Origin: JAVBTT01 sp031556035
GTDB taxonomy: Bacteria > Bacillota > Clostridia > Oscillospirales > UBA929
Length of the DNA stretch: 64,000 bases
Assembly (NCBI GenBank): GCA_031556035.1
Contig: JAVBTT010000003.1
Coordinates: forward strand, 5,241-69,240
Reading direction: 5' to 3'
The translations under genes and the position numbers were made by a program. Below the pieces are notes generated by a model that did not search any database, was not told the origin of the DNA, and saw nothing but the letters and a program-made list of their open reading frames with translations. Shown here in pieces: positions 6,962-16,500 of this stretch (positions are counted from its first letter, which is position 1; each line of letters starts with the position of its first letter).

Positions 6962-8356
6962 CTACTGCATCCCGAAATACTGCCATGCGTTGTTGAAGCT
7001 TATATCCTCGGCCATCTCCCCCAGCGTTTTCATGTCGCGGGGGTACTCGCCGTTTTCCGCCCAGCCTCCAAGCAGATTGCAGAGAATCCGCCGGAAGTAT
7101 TCGTGGCGGGTGTAGGACAAAAAGCTGCGCGAGTCGGTCAGCATACCGATGAAATTGCCCAGCACGCCTACGCTCGCGAGGTTCGTAAGCTGCGCCTCCA
7201 TGCCGGGCTTTGTGTCGTTGAACCACCAGGCGCTGCCGTGCTGCACCTTTCCGGCGATACCCCCGCCCGGGAAGCAGCCGGCCAGCGTGGCCAGCATCGC
7301 GTTGTCGTTCGGGTTCAGCGAATAAAGCACGGTGCGCGGCAGCAACCCCTCCCCGTCCAGCGCGCCCATGTACGCCGCAAGCGCTAATGAGCAGTCCGGG
7401 GTTCCGATGCAGTCGAAGCCGGTGTCCGGCCCGAGGGAGGCGTATCCGCGCGGATTTACGTTGCGCATCGCGCCGTAGTGCAGCTGCATCGCCCAGCCGC
7501 GCCTCGCGTATTCGCGTCCGAGGAAGAGCATCAGGTCGGTCTTGTAGGCATCCGCCTCGTCCCGGGAAACCGGTGCGCCGGACATTGCCCTTTTGTATGC
7601 CGCTTCTGGGTCGCCCTCACGGAACACAATCCCGTGCGGCCCGTGATCCGAGAGAACGCAGCCCAGCTCCGCGAACATATCCATGCGGTCCGCCAGGGTC
7701 TCCTTCAGCTCGTCCGTGGTGCGTATCTCCCGCCCGGCGGCCTGGCCCAGTGCCTCAATGTAGTCCCTGAAGCCGGGCGCGTCGATGTTGACCGCCCTGT
7801 CCGGCCTGAAGGTCGGTAGCACCCTGACCGGGAAGCCCCCGTCTCCCCTCAGCGCCCGGTGCCACTCGAGCGAATCCGCCGGGTCGTCGGTGGTGCAAAG
7901 GGCTTTGACATTTGATTTGAGGATGATCTGGCGCACCGACATGTCGGGCTGCGCGAGTCTCTCGTTGCACAGCTCCCATATCTCCGCCGCCGTTTCGGGA
8001 GACAGGGTCTTATCGCAGCCGAAATAGCGCCTGAGCTCAAGGTGCGTCCAATGGTATACCGGGTTTCCCGCGGCTCTGGGCAGCACTTCGGCGAATCGCA
8101 AAAACGTCTCCTTGCCGAAGCCCGCGCCGGTGATGTTCTCCTCCGGGCAGCCGCGCGCCCGGATCAGCCGCCATTTGTAGTGGTCCCCGCCCAGCCATAA
8201 CTGCGCGATGCTTTCAAAGCGCCTGTCCTCGGCGATCTCGCGAGGGCTTACATGGCAGTGGTAGTCAAATATGGGCATTTTCGCAGCGTGTCCTTGATAG
8301 AGCTCCCGCGCGGTCTCGCTGGAAAGCAGGAAGTTTTCGTCCATGAAGGGCTTCAT
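6962..8356 (-). CDS. uxaC: Uronate (glucuronate/galacturonate) isomerase
   Basis: 464 residues from the ATG at 8356, eight bases after GGAG and giving the family start MKPFMDENFLLSSETARELY. UxaC interconverts D-glucuronate and D-fructuronate, and D-galacturonate and D-tagaturonate, the first step in uronate use. It has the amidohydrolase-type metal motif DYHCHVSP at 31-38 (His33, His35), then CTTDDPADSLEWH, RPDRAVNIDAPGF and a C-terminal LTDSRSFLSYTRHEYFRRI, all characteristic. Length matches the family (about 465-470). No uxaA, uxaB or KDG genes adjoin, so the rest of the pathway must be elsewhere. The region upstream holds a possible operator (8408-8430). Confidence 0.97.
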   Translation of the reverse strand: MKPFMDENFLLSSETARELYQGHAAKMPIFDYHCHVSPREIAEDRRFESIAQLWLGGDHYKWRLIRARGCPEENITGAGFGKETFLRFAEVLPRAAGNPVYHWTHLELRRYFGCDKTLSPETAAEIWELCNERLAQPDMSVRQIILKSNVKALCTTDDPADSLEWHRALRGDGGFPVRVLPTFRPDRAVNIDAPGFRDYIEALGQAAGREIRTTDELKETLADRMDMFAELGCVLSDHGPHGIVFREGDPEAAYKRAMSGAPVSRDEADAYKTDLMLFLGREYARRGWAMQLHYGAMRNVNPRGYASLGPDTGFDCIGTPDCSLALAAYMGALDGEGLLPRTVLYSLNPNDNAMLATLAGCFPGGGIAGKVQHGSAWWFNDTKPGMEAQLTNLASVGVLGNFIGMLTDSRSFLSYTRHEYFRRILCNLLGGWAENGEYPRDMKTLGEMAEDISFNNAWQYFGMQ

Positions 8357-8407
8357 CGGGCTTTTCTCCTTAAAAAAACTTGCCTTGCCGGCGTCCACTT
8401 AAAAATC

Positions 8408-8430
8408 CCTGTAGTCGTTGATACTACAGG
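8408..8430. promoter_or_regulatory. Inverted repeat upstream of uxaC, possible operator
   Basis: CCTGTAGT (8408-8415) and ACTACAGG (8423-8430) form a perfect 8-bp palindrome around a 7-base centre, about 50 bases upstream of the uxaC start. Position and symmetry fit a site for a uronate-responsive repressor, but no regulator gene adjoins it. Confidence 0.35.
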
Positions 8431-8459
8431 TAATTTTCCTGGCACTCCAGCTCATCCCA

Positions 8460-8625
8460 ATACTAATACGAACGTGGCAGTATTGTCTGACGACTTTGTG
8501 CTTACTGTACCATTCAATAGATAAAAAAACAAGGGGGCTTCTTGCATGGTTTGATAACATTTTTATAACACGATAACACTTTTACGCGGCTATTCACCGC
8601 CCGGTCGTTGACCTTATACTAATAC
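8460..8625. repeat. Segment bounded by direct 10-bp repeats (ATACTAATAC)
   Basis: ATACTAATAC occurs at 8460-8469 and again in the same orientation at 8616-8625. The second copy contains the stop codon of the shortened tag gene. The enclosed 146 bases are AT-rich with two GATAACA copies and no coding potential. The same 10-mer occurs, in the opposite orientation, at 16640-16649 and 45774-45783. Confidence 0.5.
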
Positions 8626-8981
8626 TTCTTTATATATTTGTTGAAGCTGCCGTATTGTTTTTGGATGTCCAGAAACAGTCTGGCGTTGATAACAGCCGCA
8701 TTGATTTTGAGGCGGTTCCGGATGATGCCCTCGTTTTCCAACAGCTCAGCTATTTTCGCGTCGTCATACAAGGCGACCTTTGCGGGGTCAAAGTTGTCAA
8801 AGGCCTCCCGGTACGACTCCCGCTTTTTCAGCACGGTGATCCAGGAGAGCCCCGCCTGCGCGCCTTCCAAAATCAGCATCTCGAACAGCTTACGGTCGTC
8901 ATGAACGGGTCGTCCCCATTCGTTGTCGTGATATTCTATGTAGATGGGGCTGTCGCCAAAGCATCTGAATTGATCGCTCAT
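8619..8981 (-). pseudogene. tag: DNA-3-methyladenine glycosylase I, C-terminally truncated
   Basis: 120 residues against about 185 for Tag. The first 115 residues align well with the family from memory: YHDNEWGRPVHDDRKLFEML, EGAQAGLSWITVLKKRESYR and IIRNRLKINAAVINAR. After FNKYI the frame ends K-K-Y-stop, so the last third is absent, including the late His and Cys that complete the zinc site with the N-terminal Cys, and the closing helices. Tag removes 3-methyladenine from alkylated DNA; this copy is unlikely to be active as it stands. The stop is inside the 10-mer repeat that bounds 8460-8625, so an insertion or deletion at that repeat may have cut the gene. It overlaps the upstream gene by four bases (ATGA), suggesting a former operon. 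Confidence 0.8.
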
Positions 8982-9526
8982 ATTGCCGCCCCCTTGCCCT
9001 CGCCGGGTTCAAAAACACGCCAGCAAATATCGTTTCGCAGCCGTTCATCGTCCAGCACAAGCTCACGTATCGCGTCGGGAAGCCTCTCCCGCTGCCAAAG
9101 GCATTCAGCCTGCCGGACGGTCTCCCTTTGATCTTTGGGAGCGGCCTCCATAGCTGCCCTGATTGCATATGCGGCAGCCCCCAGTTCGTGGGCGGCGACA
9201 TGCGCCACAGCGGCCGCCTGTCCGGCAGACAGCGCCGCCATTCGCGCTGCTTCCGATATGCCCTTCATCTCCCGCGCCGCGTCCTGCGCCGCCCCGGCGG
9301 TGTCGCGCGCCCGCATCATTTTCAAATCCCCGCGCACCCACAGCCGGGCTGCATCGATGGCGCGGCGCGGGCGGTCGTCGTCCGGGCGCAGGGCTTCAAA
9401 AAGCGGCAGGACGTGCTCGGCGCACTCGGCCGCCCAAAGGGCAAGCAGATGGTGGTCACCGTCGGTCAGCGTGCCGCCCCGGCGGATGGTGATAAAGCGG
9501 CTGTCACGGATTTTGGGTAGGATCAT
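8978..9526 (-). CDS. Putative immunity protein (Imm-5-like family)
   Basis: 182 residues, mainly helical and alanine-rich. The stretch LLALWAAECAEHVLPLFEAL followed by DDRPRRAIDAARLWVRGD is the signature of proteins annotated as putative immunity proteins with an Imm-5-like domain. The C-terminal third (RETVRQAECLWQRERLPDAI) continues the helical pattern. The immunity label in the family rests on genome context; no polymorphic toxin is visible here. The ATG at 9526 has GAGGTG eight bases upstream. Its stop overlaps the start of the truncated tag gene by four bases, so the two were translated together. Confidence 0.6.
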   Translation of the reverse strand: MILPKIRDSRFITIRRGGTLTDGDHHLLALWAAECAEHVLPLFEALRPDDDRPRRAIDAARLWVRGDLKMMRARDTAGAAQDAAREMKGISEAARMAALSAGQAAAVAHVAAHELGAAAYAIRAAMEAAPKDQRETVRQAECLWQRERLPDAIRELVLDDERLRNDICWRVFEPGEGKGAAI

Positions 9527-9803
9527 TAGCCAAACACCTCCACCGCCGCGACAATACGCAGCATATCCTCATCAATCTCGCTTCGTCCGTAAGCGTCTCT
9601 TTTGTCATGCGTCCTCGGCTCCTCACTCAAGCAGCTTTTTGATAGTTTCCTTCGTCTGCTCATTTATTGATGTACCAGTTAAATCTTGCAGCCAGCGGCG
9701 GGGAAAATGTGCCACCCGTACAGCGGGCAGAGCAATTCTTCTTTATGTTTTACGAGTCGCTCAGGCGTCCGGCGTCTTTATGTCTCCGTTGCTCCGTGTT
9801 TAC
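9527..9803 (-). other. Inter-gene gap with short interrupted coding remnants
   Basis: On the minus strand this stretch contains short protein-like pieces, each closed by a stop: one ending INEQTKETIKKLLE, one starting TKETLTDEA, and one in another frame ending SEIDEDMLRIVAAVEVFG just before the Imm-5-like start. They look like frameshifted remains of one or more small genes, but I do not recognise a family. Nothing else is visible. Confidence 0.3.
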
Positions 9804-11327
9804 TTATTTGTCCACCGCCTGCATATTCGGATATATCTCCGCCATCTCAGAGTCGGGATAATGCCTGTCAAGCAGCTCCGCAACGGCGTTTTGCGCGGGA
9901 GCTCCGTCCTGTCGCTCGCCCCAGCGGTAGACTGCGGCCGCCGAAAGCAGCATGTCGGCGGCCAGCAGGAGCACTATCACCCAGGTGAAAAAGCGCTTTG
10001 GGCGCTTGGGTATCCCGTCTATCAGCGAGGCAAGCCTGGGATATATGAGCTTTATGTACATCGACCCGAGCACGCCCCAGAAAAACATGTACAGAAGGCT
10101 GGTTCGGCCTCCCAAAAAGTTGATGGACTGGTCGGAGTACTCCCATGAAACCGTGCCGAACACAAGCTCCTGCGCAAGGCTGCACCCGGCCTCAAAAAGC
10201 CCGCCTATTACGGCGCTTCCGAAGAACAGCCAGCCATCCCCCTTGTGGGCGAGCGGGGAGAGGATCAGCACCATCAGCACCGCGCCGAAGCCGTACACCT
10301 GGCTGAACGGGCCGTAAAGCATACCCTGCCTGCTCTCTATAAAACCCTGGGTCGCCAGGCAGAACAGGCTCTCGACCAGATAGCCTATCACGCAGGCGAT
10401 TAAAAACACCCACGCCATACGGGAGAACGTGACGCCCTTATAGGCAAGTCTGAGCTCAATTTTGGCAGCGGCGGCCTTTGAGCGGGTCCTGTCGGCCACT
10501 CGCCTCAACCGCCTGCGACCCGCCCCGCGCTGGTTATGCCATGTTCTCCTGAGGGCCTCGAATTCCTGTCCAAGCTCCCTGTGCCTGAGTCCGGGGAACG
10601 CCCTTATAACGCGCATCCCCTCCCCCCTGCGCCCGATAATTCCGTCGAGGGAGGTCAATATCTCAGAGGCGCGCTCGTTTTCGCGGTCCTGCGAACATAT
10701 GGAACGCAGCGCCTCAAGGCTTCCGGGAATGTCGTTTTTGTCAAGCCACTTGTATTCCCTCTCGTATTTTTCAAGCTCGGCGAGGCACTCCCTCAAGCTC
10801 CTCAGCCGCGCCTCCAGCCCGGCAAGGCTGGCCAGCGTCCTGATCAGATCGGCTATAAATATGACGACCAGCATCGACGCCAGCAAGCGCTGAGCCGTTG
10901 AGGGGACAAGCCTGACAAGCCAGTCAAACGCTGGCTGGAGCAGATAGACGGCGGCAAGCCCCAGCAGCCCGAAGACAGCCGAATTGCGCAGGCATACGCG
11001 GCCGCGCAGCTGAAACCTGCGGCCTGTATAGTCCCACCAGCGTGTCTGGAACAGCGTTTCAAGCAGCCAGCCGGTGAAGTACTCCAGGGCGGTCGCCGCC
11101 GCCACGGACACGAGAAAAACCAGCGGCGGCCAGGCGACCAGCGGCTGCGCAAACAGCGTTACCAGAGCCGCGCCGCAGCCGTACACCGGGCAGTACGGGC
11201 CGTTTAAAAAGCCCCGGTTGATAAATTTCCCGGCGGCCGCGGAGCACCACACCGTCTCGCACAGCCAGCCAGCGACGCTGTACAGCATGAAGCACAAAAG
11301 AAAATGCGTCACCCCGGAAAAAAGCAT
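9804..11327 (-). CDS. Membrane protein with two CmpB-type (putative ABC transporter permease) domains
   Basis: 507 residues. The N-terminal part (about 1-175) has four or five membrane helices with GWLCETVWCSAAAGKFINRGFLNGPYCPVYGCGA, the signature of the ABC_trans_CmpB family. After a long charged, coiled-coil-like linker (about 175-305), a second copy follows (about 310-470): YLVESLFCLATQGFIESRQGMLYGPFSQVYGFGA. The typical member has a single domain of 150-250 residues, so this is an internal duplication joined by a linker. Despite the name, transport has not been shown for the family. The ATG has GAGGGAC upstream. The next gene upstream, an exported protein, ends 25 bases before it, so the two may be co-transcribed. 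Confidence 0.75.
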   Translation of the reverse strand: MLFSGVTHFLLCFMLYSVAGWLCETVWCSAAAGKFINRGFLNGPYCPVYGCGAALVTLFAQPLVAWPPLVFLVSVAAATALEYFTGWLLETLFQTRWWDYTGRRFQLRGRVCLRNSAVFGLLGLAAVYLLQPAFDWLVRLVPSTAQRLLASMLVVIFIADLIRTLASLAGLEARLRSLRECLAELEKYEREYKWLDKNDIPGSLEALRSICSQDRENERASEILTSLDGIIGRRGEGMRVIRAFPGLRHRELGQEFEALRRTWHNQRGAGRRRLRRVADRTRSKAAAAKIELRLAYKGVTFSRMAWVFLIACVIGYLVESLFCLATQGFIESRQGMLYGPFSQVYGFGAVLMVLILSPLAHKGDGWLFFGSAVIGGLFEAGCSLAQELVFGTVSWEYSDQSINFLGGRTSLLYMFFWGVLGSMYIKLIYPRLASLIDGIPKRPKRFFTWVIVLLLAADMLLSAAAVYRWGERQDGAPAQNAVAELLDRHYPDSEMAEIYPNMQAVDK

Positions 11328-11352
11328 CTGTTGTCCCTCTCTTTAATACGGC

Positions 11353-13224
11353 TCACCAGTCGAGCCCGTATCCCTCATCTATATATTTCCCGGCGTCCAC
11401 GACGACCCTCCCGGTCATGGAAAGTATCCAGCTGGCCAGCGTCCTCGGGACGCCGCCGGTGAGCTCGCTCAGCTTGAAGATATACTGAGAGTCGCCGAAA
11501 ATCTCCATAGTCAGCAAATAGTTTTTCCCACCGTGCCCGACGACGAAGACCCTCTGCGCGTCCTCCTCCCCGCCGAGCTTGTGGAGCTTCACAATGTTTC
11601 CGCCGCATGAAAGCCGGGCGCTAAGCCAATAGCCGTAGCCTAGATGCGCGCTGCCTGGCAAGTAGAGATACTCGTAAAGCGTATCCTCCAGCCCGTCGTT
11701 GTCGACGTCCGCCAGGCCGAACTCCCCGAGGCCTCCCCAGGCGTCTTTCACCAGCCGCTCCTTAACAGCCTCGTCCAAATCCGCAGCCGGCGCGAAGCCG
11801 GTATACTCGTATTGCTTGTAAATCTTAACGTAGTCCGCGAGGCGCGGGGAGAGCGTATCGTACAGCTCCGTCAGGCCCTCGTCGTAGCAATCTGAAAAGA
11901 CAATCTCCGCGCCGGTGTTTTCAAGCCGGGCGCGCCCCTCCCACATGACGCCCCCCCTGTCCATGGCGAACAGGTTCAGGCCTATGGATTCCTTATCGCA
12001 GTAGTCATACTCCCAGTTGGTAAAAAAGTAATGCCCGTCAATCTCCCGCATGGCGAAGCTGCGCATATGCATTCCGGAAACACGCTCCGTCATGTTGCCC
12101 TGCCCGTCCAGCTGGACAATGTCCCAGAACTCGTTGCCCATGGTGCCGCCGCCCGTGAACAGCACAAACTCGTCAAGGCCGTCCCCGTCGAAATCCAGCT
12201 CATAGGCGCCCCAATTGTTCGAGAACCAGTCCTCAACGTCCGATTTGTCCGTTGCGTAATCGAAGATGTTCGGAACCTCCAAAAAGCGCTCCGTCGTCAG
12301 GTTGCTCTCGATCTCAAGCATGTCCCGGAAAGCCCAGACCGTGCCCGTGCGGACCGCCCGCGCCGCCTGCCTCAGCGCTTCGGCCGCAGGGAATTTTTTA
12401 CAGCTATTGTCGTATATTATTTTCGGCAGATACGGATTCCCCTCGCCGGTGGCGTTTGAATACCACACCCTTGAGGCCGCAAGCTCCAGCAGATTCCCGT
12501 CCAGGCCGTCCCGCCCCTCCCCGGCGAGCATAGCCAGGTGCGCCAGCGCCTGGCTATTCCCGCAGTAGGCGGACAGCCGCAGATTGTCGATCAGGCTTTG
12601 CCCCTCCCATGGCGGTTCCAGGCTCTCGCGATATATCTCCCGCTCGTCATAATCCATCGCGGAGTACCGGGCGTCGAAATCCCGGTCCTCTTCGTTCAGA
12701 AATACAAAATTCCGCTCCGCCGGAGCCCAGACTCCGTCCTGAGCCGTCCAGCGCACGGCAAAAGCCATCCGGAAGCCCTCGGTATCCATTATTTTCAGCG
12801 GGAGCTGTGTAACGAGCTCCTCGCCTTCCCGGACGGCTTCGAGCTCTCCTCCCGGGATCAGGCCGTTGAAAAAGCAGGGCAGGCCGTCCTCGCGGAACTG
12901 CGGCGCGGCCCTGAAAAAACGATCATCGTCCCAAAGATTCGCCTCCACCACAAAGCCGCCGTCTCCGCAGTCGTATTGCGCATACCGACGCGCACTCTCG
13001 TCCAGCAGTGACAGCATATCTTCGAGCGAGATGTCGGCAGGAAGCGGGTCGGGGGTCTGTGTCAGTACGGCAGGGGAAGCCGGAGCGATACGCTGACTTG
13101 GAGAGACGCTTGCCGGAGCGGAAGAGGGGGCGGGAACAGTCCGCGGAACGGCGGCGCACAGCGCGGCGACTCCAATAAGGGCCGCGAACGCGGCCAGCCT
13201 GGAAAAGAGCCTGTTTCTGTTCAT
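11353..13224 (-). CDS. Large exported protein with calcium-binding (FG-GAP-like) repeats
   Basis: About 623 residues from the ATG at 13224. I chose this start because it gives a clean signal peptide (NRNRLFSRLAAFAALIGVAALCAA) followed by a Pro/Ser/Ala-rich spacer; an alternative TTG 63 bases upstream exists. Two acidic loops, DFDGDGLDEF near residue 350 and DVDNDGLEDT near 530, have the D-x-D-x-D-G form of calcium-binding loops in FG-GAP/VCBS repeats. I do not recognise an enzyme domain. It probably works outside the cell, free or loosely wall-bound, as no sortase or SLH anchor is seen. It precedes the CmpB-type gene closely on the same strand. Confidence 0.6.
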   Translation of the reverse strand: MNRNRLFSRLAAFAALIGVAALCAAVPRTVPAPSSAPASVSPSQRIAPASPAVLTQTPDPLPADISLEDMLSLLDESARRYAQYDCGDGGFVVEANLWDDDRFFRAAPQFREDGLPCFFNGLIPGGELEAVREGEELVTQLPLKIMDTEGFRMAFAVRWTAQDGVWAPAERNFVFLNEEDRDFDARYSAMDYDEREIYRESLEPPWEGQSLIDNLRLSAYCGNSQALAHLAMLAGEGRDGLDGNLLELAASRVWYSNATGEGNPYLPKIIYDNSCKKFPAAEALRQAARAVRTGTVWAFRDMLEIESNLTTERFLEVPNIFDYATDKSDVEDWFSNNWGAYELDFDGDGLDEFVLFTGGGTMGNEFWDIVQLDGQGNMTERVSGMHMRSFAMREIDGHYFFTNWEYDYCDKESIGLNLFAMDRGGVMWEGRARLENTGAEIVFSDCYDEGLTELYDTLSPRLADYVKIYKQYEYTGFAPAADLDEAVKERLVKDAWGGLGEFGLADVDNDGLEDTLYEYLYLPGSAHLGYGYWLSARLSCGGNIVKLHKLGGEEDAQRVFVVGHGGKNYLLTMEIFGDSQYIFKLSELTGGVPRTLASWILSMTGRVVVDAGKYIDEGYGLDW

Positions 13225-13544
13225 GGAGGCAAACCCCGCAGCTATGTATTTATACAGAATTATAATTCCGCACCGGGGAGCAAGCAAGGCGAAAGAAGTT
13301 ACAGTTTTTTGTCACGGCTGACGGGATGCGCTACGCACCGTAATAATAATATATCATGGCTCTTTCATATGCATGGAGTTTGTGTTATATTAAATGTAAA
13401 TATTTTCTTGAATAATAGTTTGTCGAAAAGCGTTGATGTTTTTTGTGTTGGCGCTTGTGATCGACGCGCTGGAGATATGACGCTCCGCCCTCTGCAAATT
13501 ATTACGATCGAATTTTTAGAACGAAAATATGGGAGGGCTTAATC

Positions 13545-16500
13545 ATGATCTTGCAAACGCCGTATGAGAGCCTGGGACTGCCGCTTTACATCGCTGGTCT
13601 TGACTCCTTTGAGGTGATGTACATCAATGCGGAAGGCAGAAAGCTGTTCGGCGACATCACGGGCCGCAAATGCCATGAGGCTCTGAATGGGACGCCGGAT
13701 GTTTGCAGGGGCTGCTTTTCATCCGCCCACCTGGAGAGTCATGGAGCCTGTCACAGGAAATCGCGGTATCTGTCTGCGGCGGGCAGGCATGTAGATACAT
13801 ATGAAAGTCTTATTGCCCTGCCGGACGGGACGGAGGCAAGGCTTTGCGTCCTTGTCGACATCACGGAGCAGGAACGTCTCCGCAGGGAAAATGAGGCAAG
13901 GGAAATAAACCGCAGGGATATGCAATACATGATAGATATACAGAGCGGATTCATCGCCTCCGCCAAAAGCATGATGAGCTCCGCGACTCTGGACGGCCGC
14001 ATTATCTTCGGGAATCGAACCATGTCTGATACCCTGGGATACACGCAGGAGGAATTGCTCCGCATGAGCGTAGCGGATTTCCACCCGCCCGAAATCGCCC
14101 TTGAGTTTAAAGAAAGGCACATCCCCCAGGCGATTGCCGAGGGCTCCTGGAGGGGGGACAGCTTGATTCTCAAGAAGGACGGCTCCCTTATCACCGTCCG
14201 GCAGATTGTGTTTCCCATCCGGAATGAGGAGGGAAACATCGTCGCGACCGCCTCCATTATGGATGACATCACAAAAACGCTGGAGCTGGAACGGATGAGC
14301 CGCTACCAGCTCGCCATCATGGAAAGCTCCACCAGCTACATCGGTGTTGCCGACTTGAACGGCAAAACTATGTACCACAGCCCCGGCGCGTACCGGATGC
14401 TCGGGTATGAGCCCGGCGAAGCCGAGGACTGGCAAATGAGCAACCCCCACCCCGACTGGTATTACAACCGCATCGTCAGCGAGGGGATACCCACCGCCAT
14501 GCGGGATGGCCAGTGGACAAGCCGCGGAGAGCTGATCGACCGATACGGCAAACACATCTCCATTGAGCAGAGCATTTTCCCGGTATTTGACGAAAACCGC
14601 GAGCCGATGGGCGTAGCCACCATTATTCAAAACATCACCGACAAGGTGGGGAAGGAGAAGGAAATCGAGGCGGGCAGGCGCATGCTCAGAGCTGTAATCG
14701 ACACGGCTCCTAGCGCCATATTCTGGAAGGATAAAACCTCGCGCTTCCTGGGCGCGAACACGCAGTTTGCCAGGGACGCGGGCTTTGATGATCCGGACGA
14801 GCTCATAGGCAAATCAGATTACGACATTTATCCCAAAGAAATCGCCGACCTCTATGTCTCCGCCGACCGGCGCACCTTTGAAACGGGCAGCGAGCTGTTT
14901 CACTTTGAAGAGCCGTTTCAGGGGGCGGACGGCATCACGCACTGGATATCGACAAGCAAGGTTCTGATCCGCGATGAAAGAGGCGAGCCGACCGCTCTGC
15001 TTGGGATTTACGACGACATAACGAAGCTGAAGCAGAACGAGATGAAGCTGGGTGAGGCCATCAAGTCAGCCGAGGAGTCCAGCCGCGCGAAAAGCGACTT
15101 CCTGTCACGGATGAGCCACGAGATAAGAACTCCGATGAACGCCATTATAGGGATGACCAAGATCGGGCAGGCCGCGAGCGACAGGGAGCGGATGCGGTAT
15201 TGCTTCGAAAAAATCGACGGAGCGTCCAGGCATCTGCTTGGTCTTATCAACGACATTCTCGATATGTCAAAAATCGAGGCGAACAAGCTGGAGCTTGTCG
15301 AGGAGCCGTTTGATTTTGAAAAAATGCTGGAAAACATCTGCGCGGTTATCAGTGTGAAGGCCGAGGAAAAGGCGCAAAATCTGCTGGTGGACATCCATGA
15401 AAACGTACCGGTGAAAATCACCGCCGACGAAATGCGCATCTCCCAGGTTCTGACGAATCTGCTTTCAAACGCGGTCAAATTCACACCGGAAAAGGGTACG
15501 ATACGCCTGACCGTCTCGTGTGAGGGCGAAGCGTCCGACGACATGCTGCGTCTCGCTGTAGCCGTCGCCGATAATGGAATCGGTCTGACCGAAGGTCAGA
15601 TTTCAAGGCTCTTCCGTTCCTTTGAGCAGGCGGAGTCCGGAATCGCCAGGAAGTATGGCGGCACAGGCCTGGGGCTTGCCATCAGCAAAAGAATTGTCGA
15701 AATGATGGACGGCAAAATCAGCGTGAGCAGCGCGGTCAATGAGGGCAGCGTCTTTTCGTTCACCATTCTCGTGAAAAAAAGCCGCGAACCGAAGCTGAGG
15801 CAATACGATATCGCCGCATACAAGGACATCCGCGTCCTCGCGGTGGACGATTCCGGGGACATTCTCGAATATTTCCGGCGCTTGCTCGGAAATATAGGGG
15901 TTTCGTGCGATTTGGCCTGCAATGGCGAGCAAGCGGTTGAGCTTGTGACTAAAGGCGCGCGGGAGAATCATCCGTACGATATTTTATTTATAGACTACCT
16001 GATGGATGGTATGGACGGCATTGAAACCACCCGCAGAGTCAAAGCCCTGACGGGAAAGGGCGTCAATGTCATCATGGTTTCCCAGGCTGAGTGGTCGTCG
16101 ATTGAGCAAGAGGCGAGGGCTGCGGGCGTTGACAGATTTATACCGAAGCCGCTGTTCCGGTCGCCAATTCTCGACTGTATCAACCAGCTTGTTTTCGGCG
16201 ATGACGCGGTGACAACCGCCAGAAGCTCCGATAAGAACGGTATTTTCATGGGCAAACGGCTGCTGCTTGTTGAGGATATTGAGATTAACCGTGAAATTGT
16301 CATTGCCCTTCTTGAGGAAACCGGTATTGAGATCGACACCGCCGAGAATGGCGAGGAAGCGCTTCGAAGGTTTACAGCCGCGAATGAGCCGTATGACGTC
16401 ATCATGATGGACGTTCAGATGCCCGGCATGGACGGTCTGGAGGCGACGCGCCGCATAAAGGCCCTGGGAACCAGTGAGGCCGAGGCTGTCCCCATTATCG

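Noticed and set aside
13309..13542. 77-codon frame before the first hybrid kinase
   Set aside because: AT-rich leader DNA, unusual composition and no family similarity.
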